From NCBI RefSeq assembly GCF_025420585.1, contig NZ_JAOEGB010000025.1, positions 80,408 to 144,407 of the forward strand: a DNA stretch of 64,000 nt, read 5' to 3'. Position 1 is the first letter of the stretch. Each line of letters begins with the position of its first letter. The notes under the pieces are model-generated. The model made no database searches. It was not told the origin of the DNA and worked only from the letters and a program-made list of their open reading frames with translations. Position numbers and translations under genes: made by a program. Of this stretch, positions 8,152 to 16,460 are shown in pieces. This DNA comes from Planotetraspora sp. A-T 1434. GTDB lineage: Bacteria; Actinomycetota; Actinomycetes; Streptosporangiales; Streptosporangiaceae.

Positions 8152-8912
8152 GCCCGGACCTCTCGCTCGCGCAGGCCGCCGGGGTCGAGGACGTCGCGGA
8201 TGATGTGGAGCTCCTCCGTGGTGGGCAGGCGGGTCTCGGGCACCTCGTCCGGGACGATGAGCGGGAATCCGGTGTTGCCGGCGACGTCCGCCACGCTTAC
8301 TCCCGGGTGGACCGAGACCAGCCGCATGAGGCCGCCGTCGAAGTCGAGCACGCACAGGTTCGTCACGACTCGCCGCAGCTCGTGGTGGCGCAGCTCGCGA
8401 TGGCGCAGCGAGCCCGCCCGGTCGTGGCCCACGCCGCTCACCATGTCGACCTTGGGCACGAAGACGCGGGTCGAGTGTCTGGGAATCCAGTAGCTCGCCG
8501 GGTCGCACGCCGTGTTGCCGGGCGCCCCGCGCACGCCGAGGAGCTGCGACGTCGGCCGCGCCCAGTCGCCGATGCAGGAGATGTTGGTGTTCCCGTGCCG
8601 GTCGATCTGCGAGGCGCCGAGCATGACGTGGCGGCGCCCGTGCAGCACCAGCCACAGGTGATCGCGGAACGGCAGCCAGCCCTCGATCACCTCGGGCTCG
8701 GCCCCCAGCGGCGGGACGTCGCCGGTCAGCAGGCATGTGCCGTCCGTGGTGATCAGGTCGGGCTCGAAGGTCAGACGCGCCAGCCGGGCGGCCAGCACCG
8801 TGACCGCGCCCCCGACCCCCGCCGCGAGGATCTCCCCGTCGCCGCGGAACGCCTCCGCGCAGGCGACCACGCACACTTCCGCCCTGGACGCGTTCACCGG
8901 ATCCGCGCTCAC
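8148..8912 (-). CDS. ipdB: IpdB, beta subunit of ring-opening CoA hydrolase
   Basis: CoA-transferase family I fold acting as the beta subunit of the IpdAB hydrolase, which opens steroid ring C in COCHEA-CoA. About 254 aa; recognisable stretches are ARLARLTFEPDLITTDG, GRRHVMLGASQIDRHGNTNIS, GVRGAPGNTACDPASYW and RLVSVHPGVSV. The GTG at 8912 overlaps the ipdA stop (GTGA) like the other junctions of this operon; a GTG at 8924 is possible. It has no meaning without IpdA, encoded immediately upstream. Confidence 0.9.
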   Translation of the reverse strand: MSADPVNASRAEVCVVACAEAFRGDGEILAAGVGGAVTVLAARLARLTFEPDLITTDGTCLLTGDVPPLGAEPEVIEGWLPFRDHLWLVLHGRRHVMLGASQIDRHGNTNISCIGDWARPTSQLLGVRGAPGNTACDPASYWIPRHSTRVFVPKVDMVSGVGHDRAGSLRHRELRHHELRRVVTNLCVLDFDGGLMRLVSVHPGVSVADVAGNTGFPLIVPDEVPETRLPTTEELHIIRDVLDPGGLREREVRA

Positions 8913-9727
8913 TCGTGGACCCACTTCGTGAACTCGCGCCAGGACTCGGGGGCGGCCGCCGCGGCCACGTAGGCCCTCTGGAACTCCTCGTCACGGCCGT
9001 AGTCGGGCTCGCAGGACGTGAAGCGGGCTCCGCCGGGCGCCTCGACGACGCCCGTGACCATCGACCGGCTCACCAGCAGCGACTGCACCGGTCCCTCCTT
9101 CAGCAGGTCGGCCGTGTCCACAAGCCGCTCGCACGAGACGTAGCACCGGTCCGCGGCCTTGGCGTACAGGTCGTCGAAGTACGGGTCGGGGCCGAGATAT
9201 TGGGCGTTGCCCCGCCGGTCGGCCCGGTTCAGATGGATGAGCGCCACGTCCATGGTGAGGGCCGGCACGGCCACCAGTTCCTCCCCGTCCTCGTACGGCG
9301 AGCGCACGGTCCGCAGCGACGGGTTGACCCGCATCACATCGGAGCCCAGGCCGGCCCTCGTCGGCAGGAACGGCAGCCGATGGGCCGCCGCCAGCAGCCC
9401 GAACATGAACATGCCCTCGTCGTACTCCACGAACTCGATCGCCCCGGCCTGCCGCGCGGCGCGGAAGTGCGGCTCCAACGGGATCGAGTCGAGCGTCACG
9501 AACGGCGCGACGACCTTGCGCGCCTTGCCGTACGCGCAGAGCAGGCCCACGTCGGCTCCGCCGTACGACACGATCGTGAGATCCGTCAGCTCGGACCGGA
9601 GGATGCCCTTGACCAGCGCCATCGGCTTGCGTCTCGACCCCCAGCCGCCGATGCCGACGGTCATGCCGCTCTCCAGCGAGCCGACGACCTCCTCCACCGA
9701 CATGACCTTGGATATGGGGCTCGTCAT
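8909..9727 (-). CDS. ipdA: IpdA, alpha subunit of ring-opening CoA hydrolase
   Basis: Alpha subunit of the IpdAB hydrolase of steroid ring C, a CoA-transferase-fold protein of 272 aa. The N-terminal glycine loop GMTVGIGGWGSRRKPMALV and the segment IEFVEYDEGMFMFGL, holding the acidic residue typical of this family, are present, followed by DVALIHLNRADRRGNAQYLGPDPYFD. The ATG at 9727 overlaps the echA20 stop (ATGA). Co-transcription with echA20, ipdB and ipdC is almost certain. Confidence 0.91.
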   Translation of the reverse strand: MTSPISKVMSVEEVVGSLESGMTVGIGGWGSRRKPMALVKGILRSELTDLTIVSYGGADVGLLCAYGKARKVVAPFVTLDSIPLEPHFRAARQAGAIEFVEYDEGMFMFGLLAAAHRLPFLPTRAGLGSDVMRVNPSLRTVRSPYEDGEELVAVPALTMDVALIHLNRADRRGNAQYLGPDPYFDDLYAKAADRCYVSCERLVDTADLLKEGPVQSLLVSRSMVTGVVEAPGGARFTSCEPDYGRDEEFQRAYVAAAAAPESWREFTKWVHE

Positions 9728-10476
9728 CGGTCTCCCTTCACGAAGGCGTCCCTGTGCCTGTCGCCCGCGCCCATGAGGTTGAGCTCGAAGGTCAGGCCCT
9801 GCTCGAACCGGTAACTGCGCTTCACGTCGACCGGGTCGATGCCGTTGAGCGACTCCTTGGCCCGGCGGATGACGTAGGGATCCTTGGCGGCTATCCCCTG
9901 GGCGATCTCGAGCGCGGTGTCCCTGAGCCGGTCGCGGGGGACCACGCTGAGCACCGAGCCGTGCTGGTGGAGCTCCGCGGCCGTCGCCGTCCGGCACGTG
10001 TAGACCATCGCGCGGACCAGATGCGGCGGCACCAGCCTGGCGAGATGGGTCGCCGCGCCCAGCGCGCCGCGGTCGACTTCCGGCAGTCCGAAGTACGCGT
10101 CGTCGCTCGCCACCACGATGTCCGCGTTGCCGGCCAGGCCGACGCCACCGCCGAGGCAGAACCCGTGGACGGCCGCGATCACCGGCACCTCGCACTCGTA
10201 GACCGCCGCGAAGGCCGCATAACAGCCCCGGTTGGCCGCGACGAGCGTCTCGAAGCCGTCGGCACGCTGCATCTCCTTGATGTCCACGCCCGCGTTGAAG
10301 CCCCGGCCCTCACCGCGCAGCACGACGACCCGCGTCGCCGGGTCCCGCCCGGCCCGCTGTACGGCTTCCGCCAGCTCGAACCAGCCGCGAGCGGTCAACG
10401 CGTTGACCGGTGGGACGTCCATGACGATCTCGACGACCCCGGCAGTCCCCGCTTCTCCGACGACTGAGATGCCCAT
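9724..10476 (-). CDS. echA20: EchA20, crotonase-family hydrolase (steroid ring D opening)
   Basis: Crotonase-superfamily enzyme, 250 aa, corresponding to EchA20, which hydrolyses ring D of the HIP-derived CoA thioester. Seen: the oxyanion-hole stretch GFNAGVDIKEMQ, the second loop HGFCLGGGVGLAGNADIVVAS and YFGLPEVDRGALGAATHLARLVP. The ATG at 10476 has a GAAGGAAAGGG Shine-Dalgarno sequence. It is the first gene of the echA20-ipdABC operon and is divergent from an SDR gene across a KstR2-like operator. Confidence 0.9.
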   Translation of the reverse strand: MGISVVGEAGTAGVVEIVMDVPPVNALTARGWFELAEAVQRAGRDPATRVVVLRGEGRGFNAGVDIKEMQRADGFETLVAANRGCYAAFAAVYECEVPVIAAVHGFCLGGGVGLAGNADIVVASDDAYFGLPEVDRGALGAATHLARLVPPHLVRAMVYTCRTATAAELHQHGSVLSVVPRDRLRDTALEIAQGIAAKDPYVIRRAKESLNGIDPVDVKRSYRFEQGLTFELNLMGAGDRHRDAFVKGDR

Positions 10477-10494
10477 CGCGCCCTTTCCTTCTAA

Positions 10495-10521
10495 CCTAAC
10501 GCTTGCTTGGTACGGTAGCAT
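10495..10521 (+). promoter_or_regulatory. KstR2-like operator between echA20 and SDR, with -10 of the SDR
   Basis: CCTAAC-GCTT-GCTTGG (10495-10510) keeps one perfect half of the inverted repeat CCAAGC-N4-GCTTGG seen at 22043 and 33079; the other half is degenerate (4 of 6). TAGCAT (10516-10521) then ends 6 nt before the GTG start at 10528, suggesting leaderless transcription of the SDR. Confidence 0.6.
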
Positions 10522-10527
10522 GGGCGG

Positions 10528-11502
10528 GTGGTGACGTACGACTACACCGGCCGTGTGGTGCTCGTGACAGGTGGCACAAAAGGCATCGGCGCCGGGATCG
10601 CCGCGGCCTTCCACGACGCCGGAGCCGAGGTCGTCGTCTGCGCCCGTAAGAATCCCGCGGCAGGCGCGCCCTCGGACGGCTTCGTGAAGAGCCTTCCGGG
10701 CGTCTCCCCGGGCTCTGCCTCCGATGGATCGCGAGGCCGTCCCTCTGCGAGTGCCTTGGCTGGTTCCCCGGTTGACCCATCGGCAGGCCGCCTGTCCGAC
10801 CCCTCGGCAGGTGATCCTCCGGCTTGCTCCCCGCGTGGTCGCGGGGACGGTTCCTTGCGTGGCCGTCCGGATGGTCCCTCGGGTGGCCCGGTGCACGACC
10901 CCTCGCGCGGTCCCCGGTTCGTCGCGGCTGACGTCCGGGATCCCGCCGACGTCGACCGGCTGCTCGGTGCCATCGAGGAGGCGTACGGCAGGCTCGACGT
11001 GGTGGTCAACAACGCGGGTGGCTCGCCGTACGCACCGGTTGCGGACACCTCCTCCCGGCTGCACGCGCGCGTCATCGAGCTCAACCTGACCGCGCCGCTT
11101 CTGGTCTCACAGCGCGCCCACCCCCTGCTCGCCGCGAGCGGCGGGTCCGTCGTAATGATCGGCAGCGTCGGTGGCCTGCGGCCGTCACCCGGGACCTCCG
11201 CGTACGGCGCGGCCAAGGCGGGCCTGCATCATCTGGCGGCCTGCCTCGCGGCGGAGTGGGCGCCCCACGTTCGGGTGAACACCGTGGTCGTCGGGCTGGC
11301 CGAGACCGAGAACGCGGCCGAGCACTACGGCGGCCCGGCAGGGATGGCCCGGACCGGCGCCACCATCCCCGCCGGCCGGATGGCCCGCCCGGAGGACGTC
11401 GCGGCGGCCTGCCTCTGGCTCGGTGTGCCGTCTTACGTGACGGGGGCCCAGGTTCTCCTGCACGGTGGTGGCGAGATCCCCGCATGGCGAGTGGACGTCT
11501 GA
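10528..11502 (+). CDS. Short-chain dehydrogenase of the KstR2 regulon with a large low-complexity insertion
   Basis: NAD(P)-dependent SDR, 324 aa. The Rossmann motif TGGTKGIGAG (about residues 14-23), NNAGGSPYAP and the catalytic YGAAK follow the normal order and resemble the SDR next to echA20 in mycobacterial KstR2 regulons (Rv3549c type, about 260 aa, from memory). Between beta-strand 2 (EVVVCARKN) and the Asp-containing RFVAADVRD motif there are about 75 extra residues (43-129), rich in Ser, Pro, Gly, Asp and Arg with repeats such as DPSAG. The insertion is in frame and does not remove a catalytic element. Role in HIP catabolism is inferred from position and operator. Confidence 0.82.
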   Translation: MVTYDYTGRVVLVTGGTKGIGAGIAAAFHDAGAEVVVCARKNPAAGAPSDGFVKSLPGVSPGSASDGSRGRPSASALAGSPVDPSAGRLSDPSAGDPPACSPRGRGDGSLRGRPDGPSGGPVHDPSRGPRFVAADVRDPADVDRLLGAIEEAYGRLDVVVNNAGGSPYAPVADTSSRLHARVIELNLTAPLLVSQRAHPLLAASGGSVVMIGSVGGLRPSPGTSAYGAAKAGLHHLAACLAAEWAPHVRVNTVVVGLAETENAAEHYGGPAGMARTGATIPAGRMARPEDVAAACLWLGVPSYVTGAQVLLHGGGEIPAWRVDV

Positions 11503-11532
11503 GCCGCGGCCCTCGCCCGACGCCCGGCGGTA

Positions 11533-11706
11533 TCAATCATGCGGCGGCTGATCGGCTGTAGCTCGCCGTTCCGAATGGCGGCGGGGAGTGCTGGTGAGTT
11601 CCTTGATCATCTCCTCCGGAACCCACAGGCCGTAATCGGCCGAGCCGGGTCCGGCCGGCCGCTGCGCCGACCAGGTTGACTCCCCTGACCGCATCAGCGA
11701 TGACAT
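11533..11706 (-). CDS. Possible small protein, 57 aa, unknown
   Basis: An open frame from ATG 11706 (MSSLMRSGESTW) to TGA 11533, divergent from the ATP-grasp gene. The central piece SADYGLWVPEEMIKELTS looks protein-like rather than random, but I recognise no family. No strong Shine-Dalgarno is visible. It could be a remnant of a longer gene's C-terminus. The rest of this 245-base gap shows nothing else. Confidence 0.3.
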   Translation of the reverse strand: MSSLMRSGESTWSAQRPAGPGSADYGLWVPEEMIKELTSTPRRHSERRATADQPPHD

Positions 11707-11747
11707 GTCCGTAGCATTGTTCGCTGATGACAGGAGATGGGAGCTTG

Positions 11748-12584
11748 ATGAAGGTCGCGTACGTCACCTCCGCCGATCCGGTTACCCGGTTCGACAACGA
11801 GCGGGAGATCGCCCTGGCCGCCTGGCTGGGGGCCGGCATCGAGGGCACACCGGTGGTGTGGGACGACCCGCGGGTCGACTGGGCGTCGTTCGACGCGGCC
11901 GTGATCCGCTCGGCCTGGGACTATGTCGACCGCCGAAATGAGTTCGTGGCATGGGCGCAGCAGGTCGAGACGGCAACGCGGCTGTTCAACCCGGCATCCG
12001 TGATCGCGACGAACACCGACAAGACCTATCTGCGCGGACTCGGTGTGCCGATCGTCCCGACCCATTGGGCCGAACCTGGAGCCGGAGAGGGAGCGGCAGA
12101 GGAGCTTCCCGTCTGGGATGAGTACGTCGTCAAGCCGACGATCTCGGCCGGGGCGCGGGACACAGTCAGGACCGCTGACCGTGAGATCGCGGGGGCTCAC
12201 GCGGCCAAGCTCCTCGACGCGGGCCGGGCGGTCATGGTGCAGCCCTACATCGAGGCGGTCGAGCACGAAGGGGAGCTGTCCCTGCTCTACTTCGGCGGCC
12301 AGTTCAGCCACGCGGTGCGGCGGCACCCGATGCTGAGCGGTACCGAGATCACCGCGGAAAACCAGGCTTCCCTGCGCGATCCGGACGACGACCAGTTCGC
12401 GGTCGCCGAACTCGTCCTCAGCAAGGTGCCGGAGAATCTTTTGTACGCCCGGGTCGACCTGGTCCGGATGCCCGACGGCGAACCCGTGCTGATCGAACTG
12501 GAGCTGACCGAGCCGTACCTGTTCCTCCGCTACGAACTGGACGCCCCCAACCTCTTCGCCCGCGCATTGGCCGACAGTCTCTGA
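11748..12584 (+). CDS. ATP-grasp domain protein (DcsG/RimK-like ligase)
   Basis: ATP-grasp ligase, 278 aa, that would join a carboxylate to an amine or similar nucleophile using ATP. Features: N-terminal MKVAYVTSADP, the WDDPRVDW/IRSAWDYVDRRNEF pre-grasp region, ATP-binding VVKPTISAGARDT, MVQPYIEAVEHEGELSLLYF and the metal-binding LIELELTEPYLFL near the C-terminus. This layout is typical of proteins annotated as O-ureido-D-serine cyclo-ligase-like. The substrate is unknown and no pathway partner is nearby. The ATG at 11748 has GGGAG 6 nt upstream; ATG 11727 is less likely. Confidence 0.8.
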   Translation: MKVAYVTSADPVTRFDNEREIALAAWLGAGIEGTPVVWDDPRVDWASFDAAVIRSAWDYVDRRNEFVAWAQQVETATRLFNPASVIATNTDKTYLRGLGVPIVPTHWAEPGAGEGAAEELPVWDEYVVKPTISAGARDTVRTADREIAGAHAAKLLDAGRAVMVQPYIEAVEHEGELSLLYFGGQFSHAVRRHPMLSGTEITAENQASLRDPDDDQFAVAELVLSKVPENLLYARVDLVRMPDGEPVLIELELTEPYLFLRYELDAPNLFARALADSL

Positions 12585-12713
12585 CCTATAGGGCTGGGAT
12601 TGGTGCCATTCTTTTGGAATCACAGCTTCGGCTTCTATAGCGGTCGCGCGGATTCGCGAACCTGGCCGCCATAGGTTGATCCTGCGATTTCCCGGCAGGA
12701 GTAGCAAATGGAC

Positions 12714-12766
12714 GACCACCGCCGTGATCTGTCAGGTGTGCAGAAACTGACAATCACGCGGTGGTC
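12714..12766. other. Long two-part hairpin in a convergent gap
   Basis: GACCACCGC(C)GTGAT pairs with ATCACGCGGTGGTC around an inner TGTCAG/CTGACA pair, leaving an 11-base loop: about 20 paired bases with one bulge. It sits in the 367-base gap (12585-12951) between the ATP-grasp gene and the convergent nuclease gene. It may be a bidirectional terminator, though no T-tract follows, or a structured RNA. The remainder of this gap has lower GC and no recognised gene. Confidence 0.6.
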
Positions 12767-12951
12767 GCGTTGGTAAGAGTAGAGCACATGGCTCCTCCGT
12801 GTCTGCGCTCTCGGCCAGATAACGCGATCGGCGGATGGCCGGCCGGTTCGAAGACGATCGATCGCGCTTGTGCAAACTCCGTGCAATTCGGCAGTAAATC
12901 ACATCACGCAATGGCGGGATATACCTGAAGCTGGGCCAACACACGATTTAG

Positions 12952-14955
12952 TCAGAACGGCGGGATATCGTCGTCGCGACCGAGTAGACGTGGAAGGCCT
13001 TTCCTCCCTACGCGCCCTGTCCGCCCCACGCTCCCGGCCGGCCAGGACGTCTGGCACGAGGGGCCAGGTGTCTGACCCCAGCCGAGCGTGGTCCGCGCGG
13101 GCGCGGCGAGTGAGGTCCGTAGCGGAGTGGCCGGTCGGTCGGCGCTCTTGCCGAGGTCGTTCTTGCTGGGCTTCCCCTTACTGGGCATCGCGCTGGACAT
13201 CGCGCTTTCCTCATCGGCGTGTCTGCTGCTCTCACCCTTCCGCGGTTCCACGGTCTCGTCCTGGCCTGCTCTGAGCCTCCCGGTCGCGGTTGCGCTTCCG
13301 GACGGAGCACGCCGATCGCCGTCGTGCGGTGAGGGTGAGCTGGTCATGGTGGGCCCGGACCAGTTGGGGATGTGGTCGGGTGGTGTGTCGGGCCAGTTGC
13401 GGGGGCGGGGGTCGGGGAGGGCGGTCATGATCGGTGGTAGCCGGGTGGGGTAGGTGTGGCCGAGGGGGCTGGTCCAGGTGATGAGTCCGGGTTCGGGCAT
13501 GGTGACTTGCCAGCCGCCTTGGTGTTTGGCTCGGTGGTCGTGGCGGCAGGCGAGTTCGAGGTTGTCTTTGTGGGTGGGGCCTCCGAGGGCTCGGTCGGTG
13601 ATGTGGTCTTGGTCGGTTTTGGTGGCGGGGACGCGGCAGCCGGGCCATGAACACACCCGGCCCCGGATTTGTACGTAGCGCCGTAGTGCGGCATCCGTCC
13701 GCCGCCGATCGCCGGCCGCGCCCTGGGAGGCGCTTCCGGACACACCGGTCCCGGACGCGCCACCCCCCGCCGCAGCCCTTCGCACGGCGGTCCCTGACAC
13801 ACCGGTCCCGGGTGGGAGAACGCCGGGCACGGTGGCAGCACAGGCGGCAGCCCTGGGCCTCGGATTTGTGGTCGGTGGGGTTGGAGGTGGTGGGCCGGTG
13901 TTGTTCGGTTCAGCCCCGTGGGGTGATTCAGCCGGGTGAGCGGCCGGTGGTGTGGTCTGTTCTACGGTGGCGTGGCTGGTGCCTCGGAGGGTGGCTTGGC
14001 CGGTTGCTTGGTTCGTGGCTTGGTTCGTGGCTTGGTGGGCGAGGTCGGTGATGGTGGGGGCCCAGGCGCCGAGGGAGGCGGGGTTACGGGCCAGTTGCTG
14101 CAGGCGGGTGTGGGTGATCTGTAGTTCGACGATGCCGGCGCGGCGGGGGTCGCGGCGTGGCCGGGGGGTGGCGGTGGTTGGGCGGCGTCGGGTAATTCCG
14201 GTGTAGAGGAGATGGCCATCGTCGGCGCAGATGGCGAATCGCCACTCACCGGCGTGCATGCGGGCGACCATCTGCCGGGCGAGATCGGCGTGGACGAGTC
14301 CCCAGCCGGGGATCTGAGCGGGATGCTCGTCCAGCCCGGCAAGCGTGGTGAGCTCGACCCGGATCTCGGCCACAGCCCAGGCCCGGCCCGCCGCAGTACG
14401 CGCGGCCGTACCCGACCCCACCGGCCCCGACCCCACCGACCCCACCGGCCCCGACCCCACCGACCCCACCGGCCCCGACCCCACCGGCCCCGACCCCACC
14501 GGCCCAGGAGCAGCCGGGCCGGGACTGGTTGGCCTAGGGGCGAACGGGTCGCCGCCGGACGGGTCAGGATCCGTGGCGTCGGGGGCCGATGGCCCAGGAC
14601 CCGTGGGTCTGCCGTCGGACTGGTCGGGATCGGACTGGTCGGGATCGGGGGGGCCGGGATCGGATGGGTCGCAGCCCGTCAGGCCTAGCGGTCCGGGGTC
14701 GGATGGTCCCGGGTCGGATGGTCCCGCGTCGGATGGTCCCGCGTCGGGGGGAGTGGGGGCGGGGTGGGGGTCGTGGAAGGGGTGGGCGAGCACATGGCCG
14801 ACGATCTGGTCGTCGGTCAGGCATTCGAACGAGCCGTCCAGCGATCCCAGGAACAAGTCGGCGCGGATGTGATCGATCGGGCGCTTGTCCCCCGCGCGTT
14901 TACAGGCACGGGCCAGGTCATCGATCCGGTCGCATCCGGCGGCGGCCCGATCCAC
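12952..14955 (-). CDS. DUF222/HNH endonuclease (13E12-type), N-terminus lost
   Basis: Encodes 667 codons ending in an intact HNH nuclease domain (CSWPGCRVPATKTDQDHI, LELACRHDHRAKHQGGW), preceded by the second half of a DUF222 domain (DRAAAGCDRIDDLARACKRAGD, ELTTLAGLDEHPAQIPGWG). It begins abruptly at GTG 14955 in the middle of DUF222, with an in-frame TGA at 14998-15000 and no ribosome site, so it is probably a pseudogene. Long low-complexity inserts interrupt the domains: PSDPGPSDP-type repeats, GSGPVGS repeats and a run of NQAT/GQAT repeats. Family members are multicopy in actinomycetes and of unclear function. Confidence 0.65.
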   Translation of the reverse strand: MDRAAAGCDRIDDLARACKRAGDKRPIDHIRADLFLGSLDGSFECLTDDQIVGHVLAHPFHDPHPAPTPPDAGPSDAGPSDPGPSDPGPLGLTGCDPSDPGPPDPDQSDPDQSDGRPTGPGPSAPDATDPDPSGGDPFAPRPTSPGPAAPGPVGSGPVGSGPVGSVGSGPVGSVGSGPVGSGTAARTAAGRAWAVAEIRVELTTLAGLDEHPAQIPGWGLVHADLARQMVARMHAGEWRFAICADDGHLLYTGITRRRPTTATPRPRRDPRRAGIVELQITHTRLQQLARNPASLGAWAPTITDLAHQATNQATNQATGQATLRGTSHATVEQTTPPAAHPAESPHGAEPNNTGPPPPTPPTTNPRPRAAACAATVPGVLPPGTGVSGTAVRRAAAGGGASGTGVSGSASQGAAGDRRRTDAALRRYVQIRGRVCSWPGCRVPATKTDQDHITDRALGGPTHKDNLELACRHDHRAKHQGGWQVTMPEPGLITWTSPLGHTYPTRLPPIMTALPDPRPRNWPDTPPDHIPNWSGPTMTSSPSPHDGDRRAPSGSATATGRLRAGQDETVEPRKGESSRHADEESAMSSAMPSKGKPSKNDLGKSADRPATPLRTSLAAPARTTLGWGQTPGPSCQTSWPAGSVGRTGRVGRKGLPRLLGRDDDIPPF
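14411..14507. repeat. Tandem CCGACCCCACCGG-type microrepeats inside the HNH gene
   Basis: About eight iterations built from CCCGACCCCACCGG and a shorter GACCCCACC variant, encoding the Gly-Ser-Gly-Pro-Val repeats on the minus strand. Likely a slippage-prone expansion. Confidence 0.75.
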
Positions 14956-15314
14956 CGGAAGATACCAATCCCACGCGCACTCGCGGTCCCGGCCGGGTCA
15001 TCGGCCGCGCCCTCAGGCGCACCGGACCCGTTGTGGGCCGCGTCACCAGCCACTGGATGATCGGCCGCGCCCTCAGCCGAGGACGAGGCGGAGGGAGAGA
15101 AGGCGGAGGGGGTTGTGCGGGCCGTATCGGCGGGCCCCGCCTGGTCGACCGGAGCAGAACGCTCACCGAAGGCATCGAGCCGGAACCGCATGGCGGCCAC
15201 CCCCTTGCCGGAGACGAAAGCGACTGACTGCTTTCCCGACCGCCCGGATCGGGACTTCCTACGCAGACATCCGGTACTTCCATCAACGGCGCATGGCCCC
15301 AAACGGCCCGCCAA
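14956..15314 (-). pseudogene. Shifted N-terminal remnant of the DUF222/HNH gene
   Basis: The minus strand here encodes, in another frame, the piece normally preceding the downstream ORF (SVAFVSGKGVAAMRFRLDAFGE), then an Ala/Ser-rich stretch, before the frame changes near 15000 where ECAWDWYLPVDRAAAG begins. Two direct copies of TCGGCCGCGCCCTCA (near 15001 and 15061) lie in the broken segment and may mark the rearrangement. The first roughly 150 residues expected for the family are not found. Confidence 0.55.
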
Positions 15315-15444
15315 CTAAGCTCACCTGTAACGGCTACCCCGACAATACCTCGAACACCCGATCGAAGCAACGGCTACAGCCTGCGGAAACGCCCTGAATT
15401 TCGGCCCGATCCCGTCGCCGCGAGGGCACCCCTTCAGCGTGAAG

Positions 15445-15875
15445 GCTTGTGCACCCAGGCCACGCCGGACGGGATGCAGCACCTACTCAGCCGGGTCCGG
15501 TGGGATGCCGACGCGCTCCGCGATGACCTGACCTGCGCGGCTGCGTACTCGACCATCTGGCAGACGACCAGGCCGTCTTGGTGGTGGACGAGACCGGGGA
15601 CGTGAAGAAGGGCCCCCAGACTGTGGGCGTCCAGCGCCGATACACCGGCACCGCCGCGAGGATCGAGAACGCCCAGGTCGCCGTCTACCTCGGCTCGATC
15701 CGAGTTCTACGCGGCTCACAGCGGGCACGCGGTGGTGGACCGGTAGCTATGGATCCCGCGCGTATGGACGACCGATCCGGACCGCTGCCGAGCCGCCGGC
15801 CCCGACGAGGACACCGTCTTAGCCACCAAACCGGAGCCGGCCGCCCGGATGATCGGCATTGTCGACCGCGAATCA
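15445..15875 (+). pseudogene. IS701-family transposase remnant
   Basis: Fragments of an IS701-like DDE transposase occur in order but in different frames: [23 protein letters not shown], then the strongly diagnostic [37 protein letters not shown] containing a catalytic Asp, then SGHAVVDR followed by a stop, and finally [17 protein letters not shown]. Several frameshifts and a stop make it dead, and both ends are missing. Together with the broken HNH gene it marks a decayed insertion region. Confidence 0.8.
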
Positions 15876-15883
15876 GACATGAA

Positions 15884-15910
15884 GATCACGACCTGCAGCC
15901 GAAGCGCTAG
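15884..15910 (+). repeat. Direct repeat copy 1 flanking the GNAT gene
   Basis: GATCACGACCTGCAGCCGAA and following bases resemble the segment at 16434-16460 (about 20 of 27 positions), with upstream context also shared (AGACATGAA / GGACACGGA). Likely an insertion-sequence end. Confidence 0.45.
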
Positions 15911-15919
15911 CTTGCGGTC

Positions 15920-16363
15920 ATGACGCTCTTCCGCGAGGCCGGGCCCGATGACTTCGAAGACATTCTGCGCCTCTACCGGCAACTGCAACCGGAGGACCCA
16001 GTTCTGCATGATGGGTCTGATGCGGCGGCTTTCGCGCGGATTCTGGGTTCGCCCGGCCTGCACCTGTTCGTGCTTGAAGTCGATGGGGTCGTCGTCGCCA
16101 CGACGTACCTGAACGTGATACCGAACCTCACTCGTTCCGCGTCGCCGTACGCGGTCATTGAGAACGTCGTCGTTGACGAGACCTTGCGGGGCACAGGACT
16201 GGGCAAGCAGATCATGGCTGGCACGCTCCGAGCGGCGTGGGACGCGGGCTGCTACAAAGTGATGCTTCTGACGGGCTCGCGTAAGCCTGCTACGCACGCG
16301 TTCTACAGAGCGTGCGGTTTCTCGCCCGACGCCAAGACGGCGTACCTCGCTCGCCCATCGTGA
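15920..16363 (+). CDS. GNAT-family N-acetyltransferase
   Basis: Acetyl-CoA-dependent acyltransferase, 147 aa. The acceptor is unknown. The N-terminal RLYRQLQPEDPVL, the acetyl-CoA-binding segment VIENVVVDETLRGTGLGKQIM (the R/Q-x-x-G-x-G/A pattern is RGTGLG) and the terminal ATHAFYRACGF are all in place. It lies between two imperfect copies of a 27-nt sequence and directly after the transposase remnant, so it may have travelled as cargo. Its lower GC and use of ACG/GCT-type codons than neighbours would fit this. Confidence 0.85.
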   Translation: MTLFREAGPDDFEDILRLYRQLQPEDPVLHDGSDAAAFARILGSPGLHLFVLEVDGVVVATTYLNVIPNLTRSASPYAVIENVVVDETLRGTGLGKQIMAGTLRAAWDAGCYKVMLLTGSRKPATHAFYRACGFSPDAKTAYLARPS

Positions 16364-16433
16364 TGCCCTGAGCTGGGCCCCTACACGATCACCGGGGCCT
16401 TGAAACGCCTCTCCCGCAGGTCACGGACACGGA

Positions 16434-16460
16434 GATCACGATCTACAGCTGGAGTATCAG
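16434..16460 (+). repeat. Direct repeat copy 2 flanking the GNAT gene
   Basis: GATCACGATCTACAGCTGGA and following bases, in the same orientation as the copy at 15884-15910. Probably the end of the same or a related decayed insertion sequence. Confidence 0.45.
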
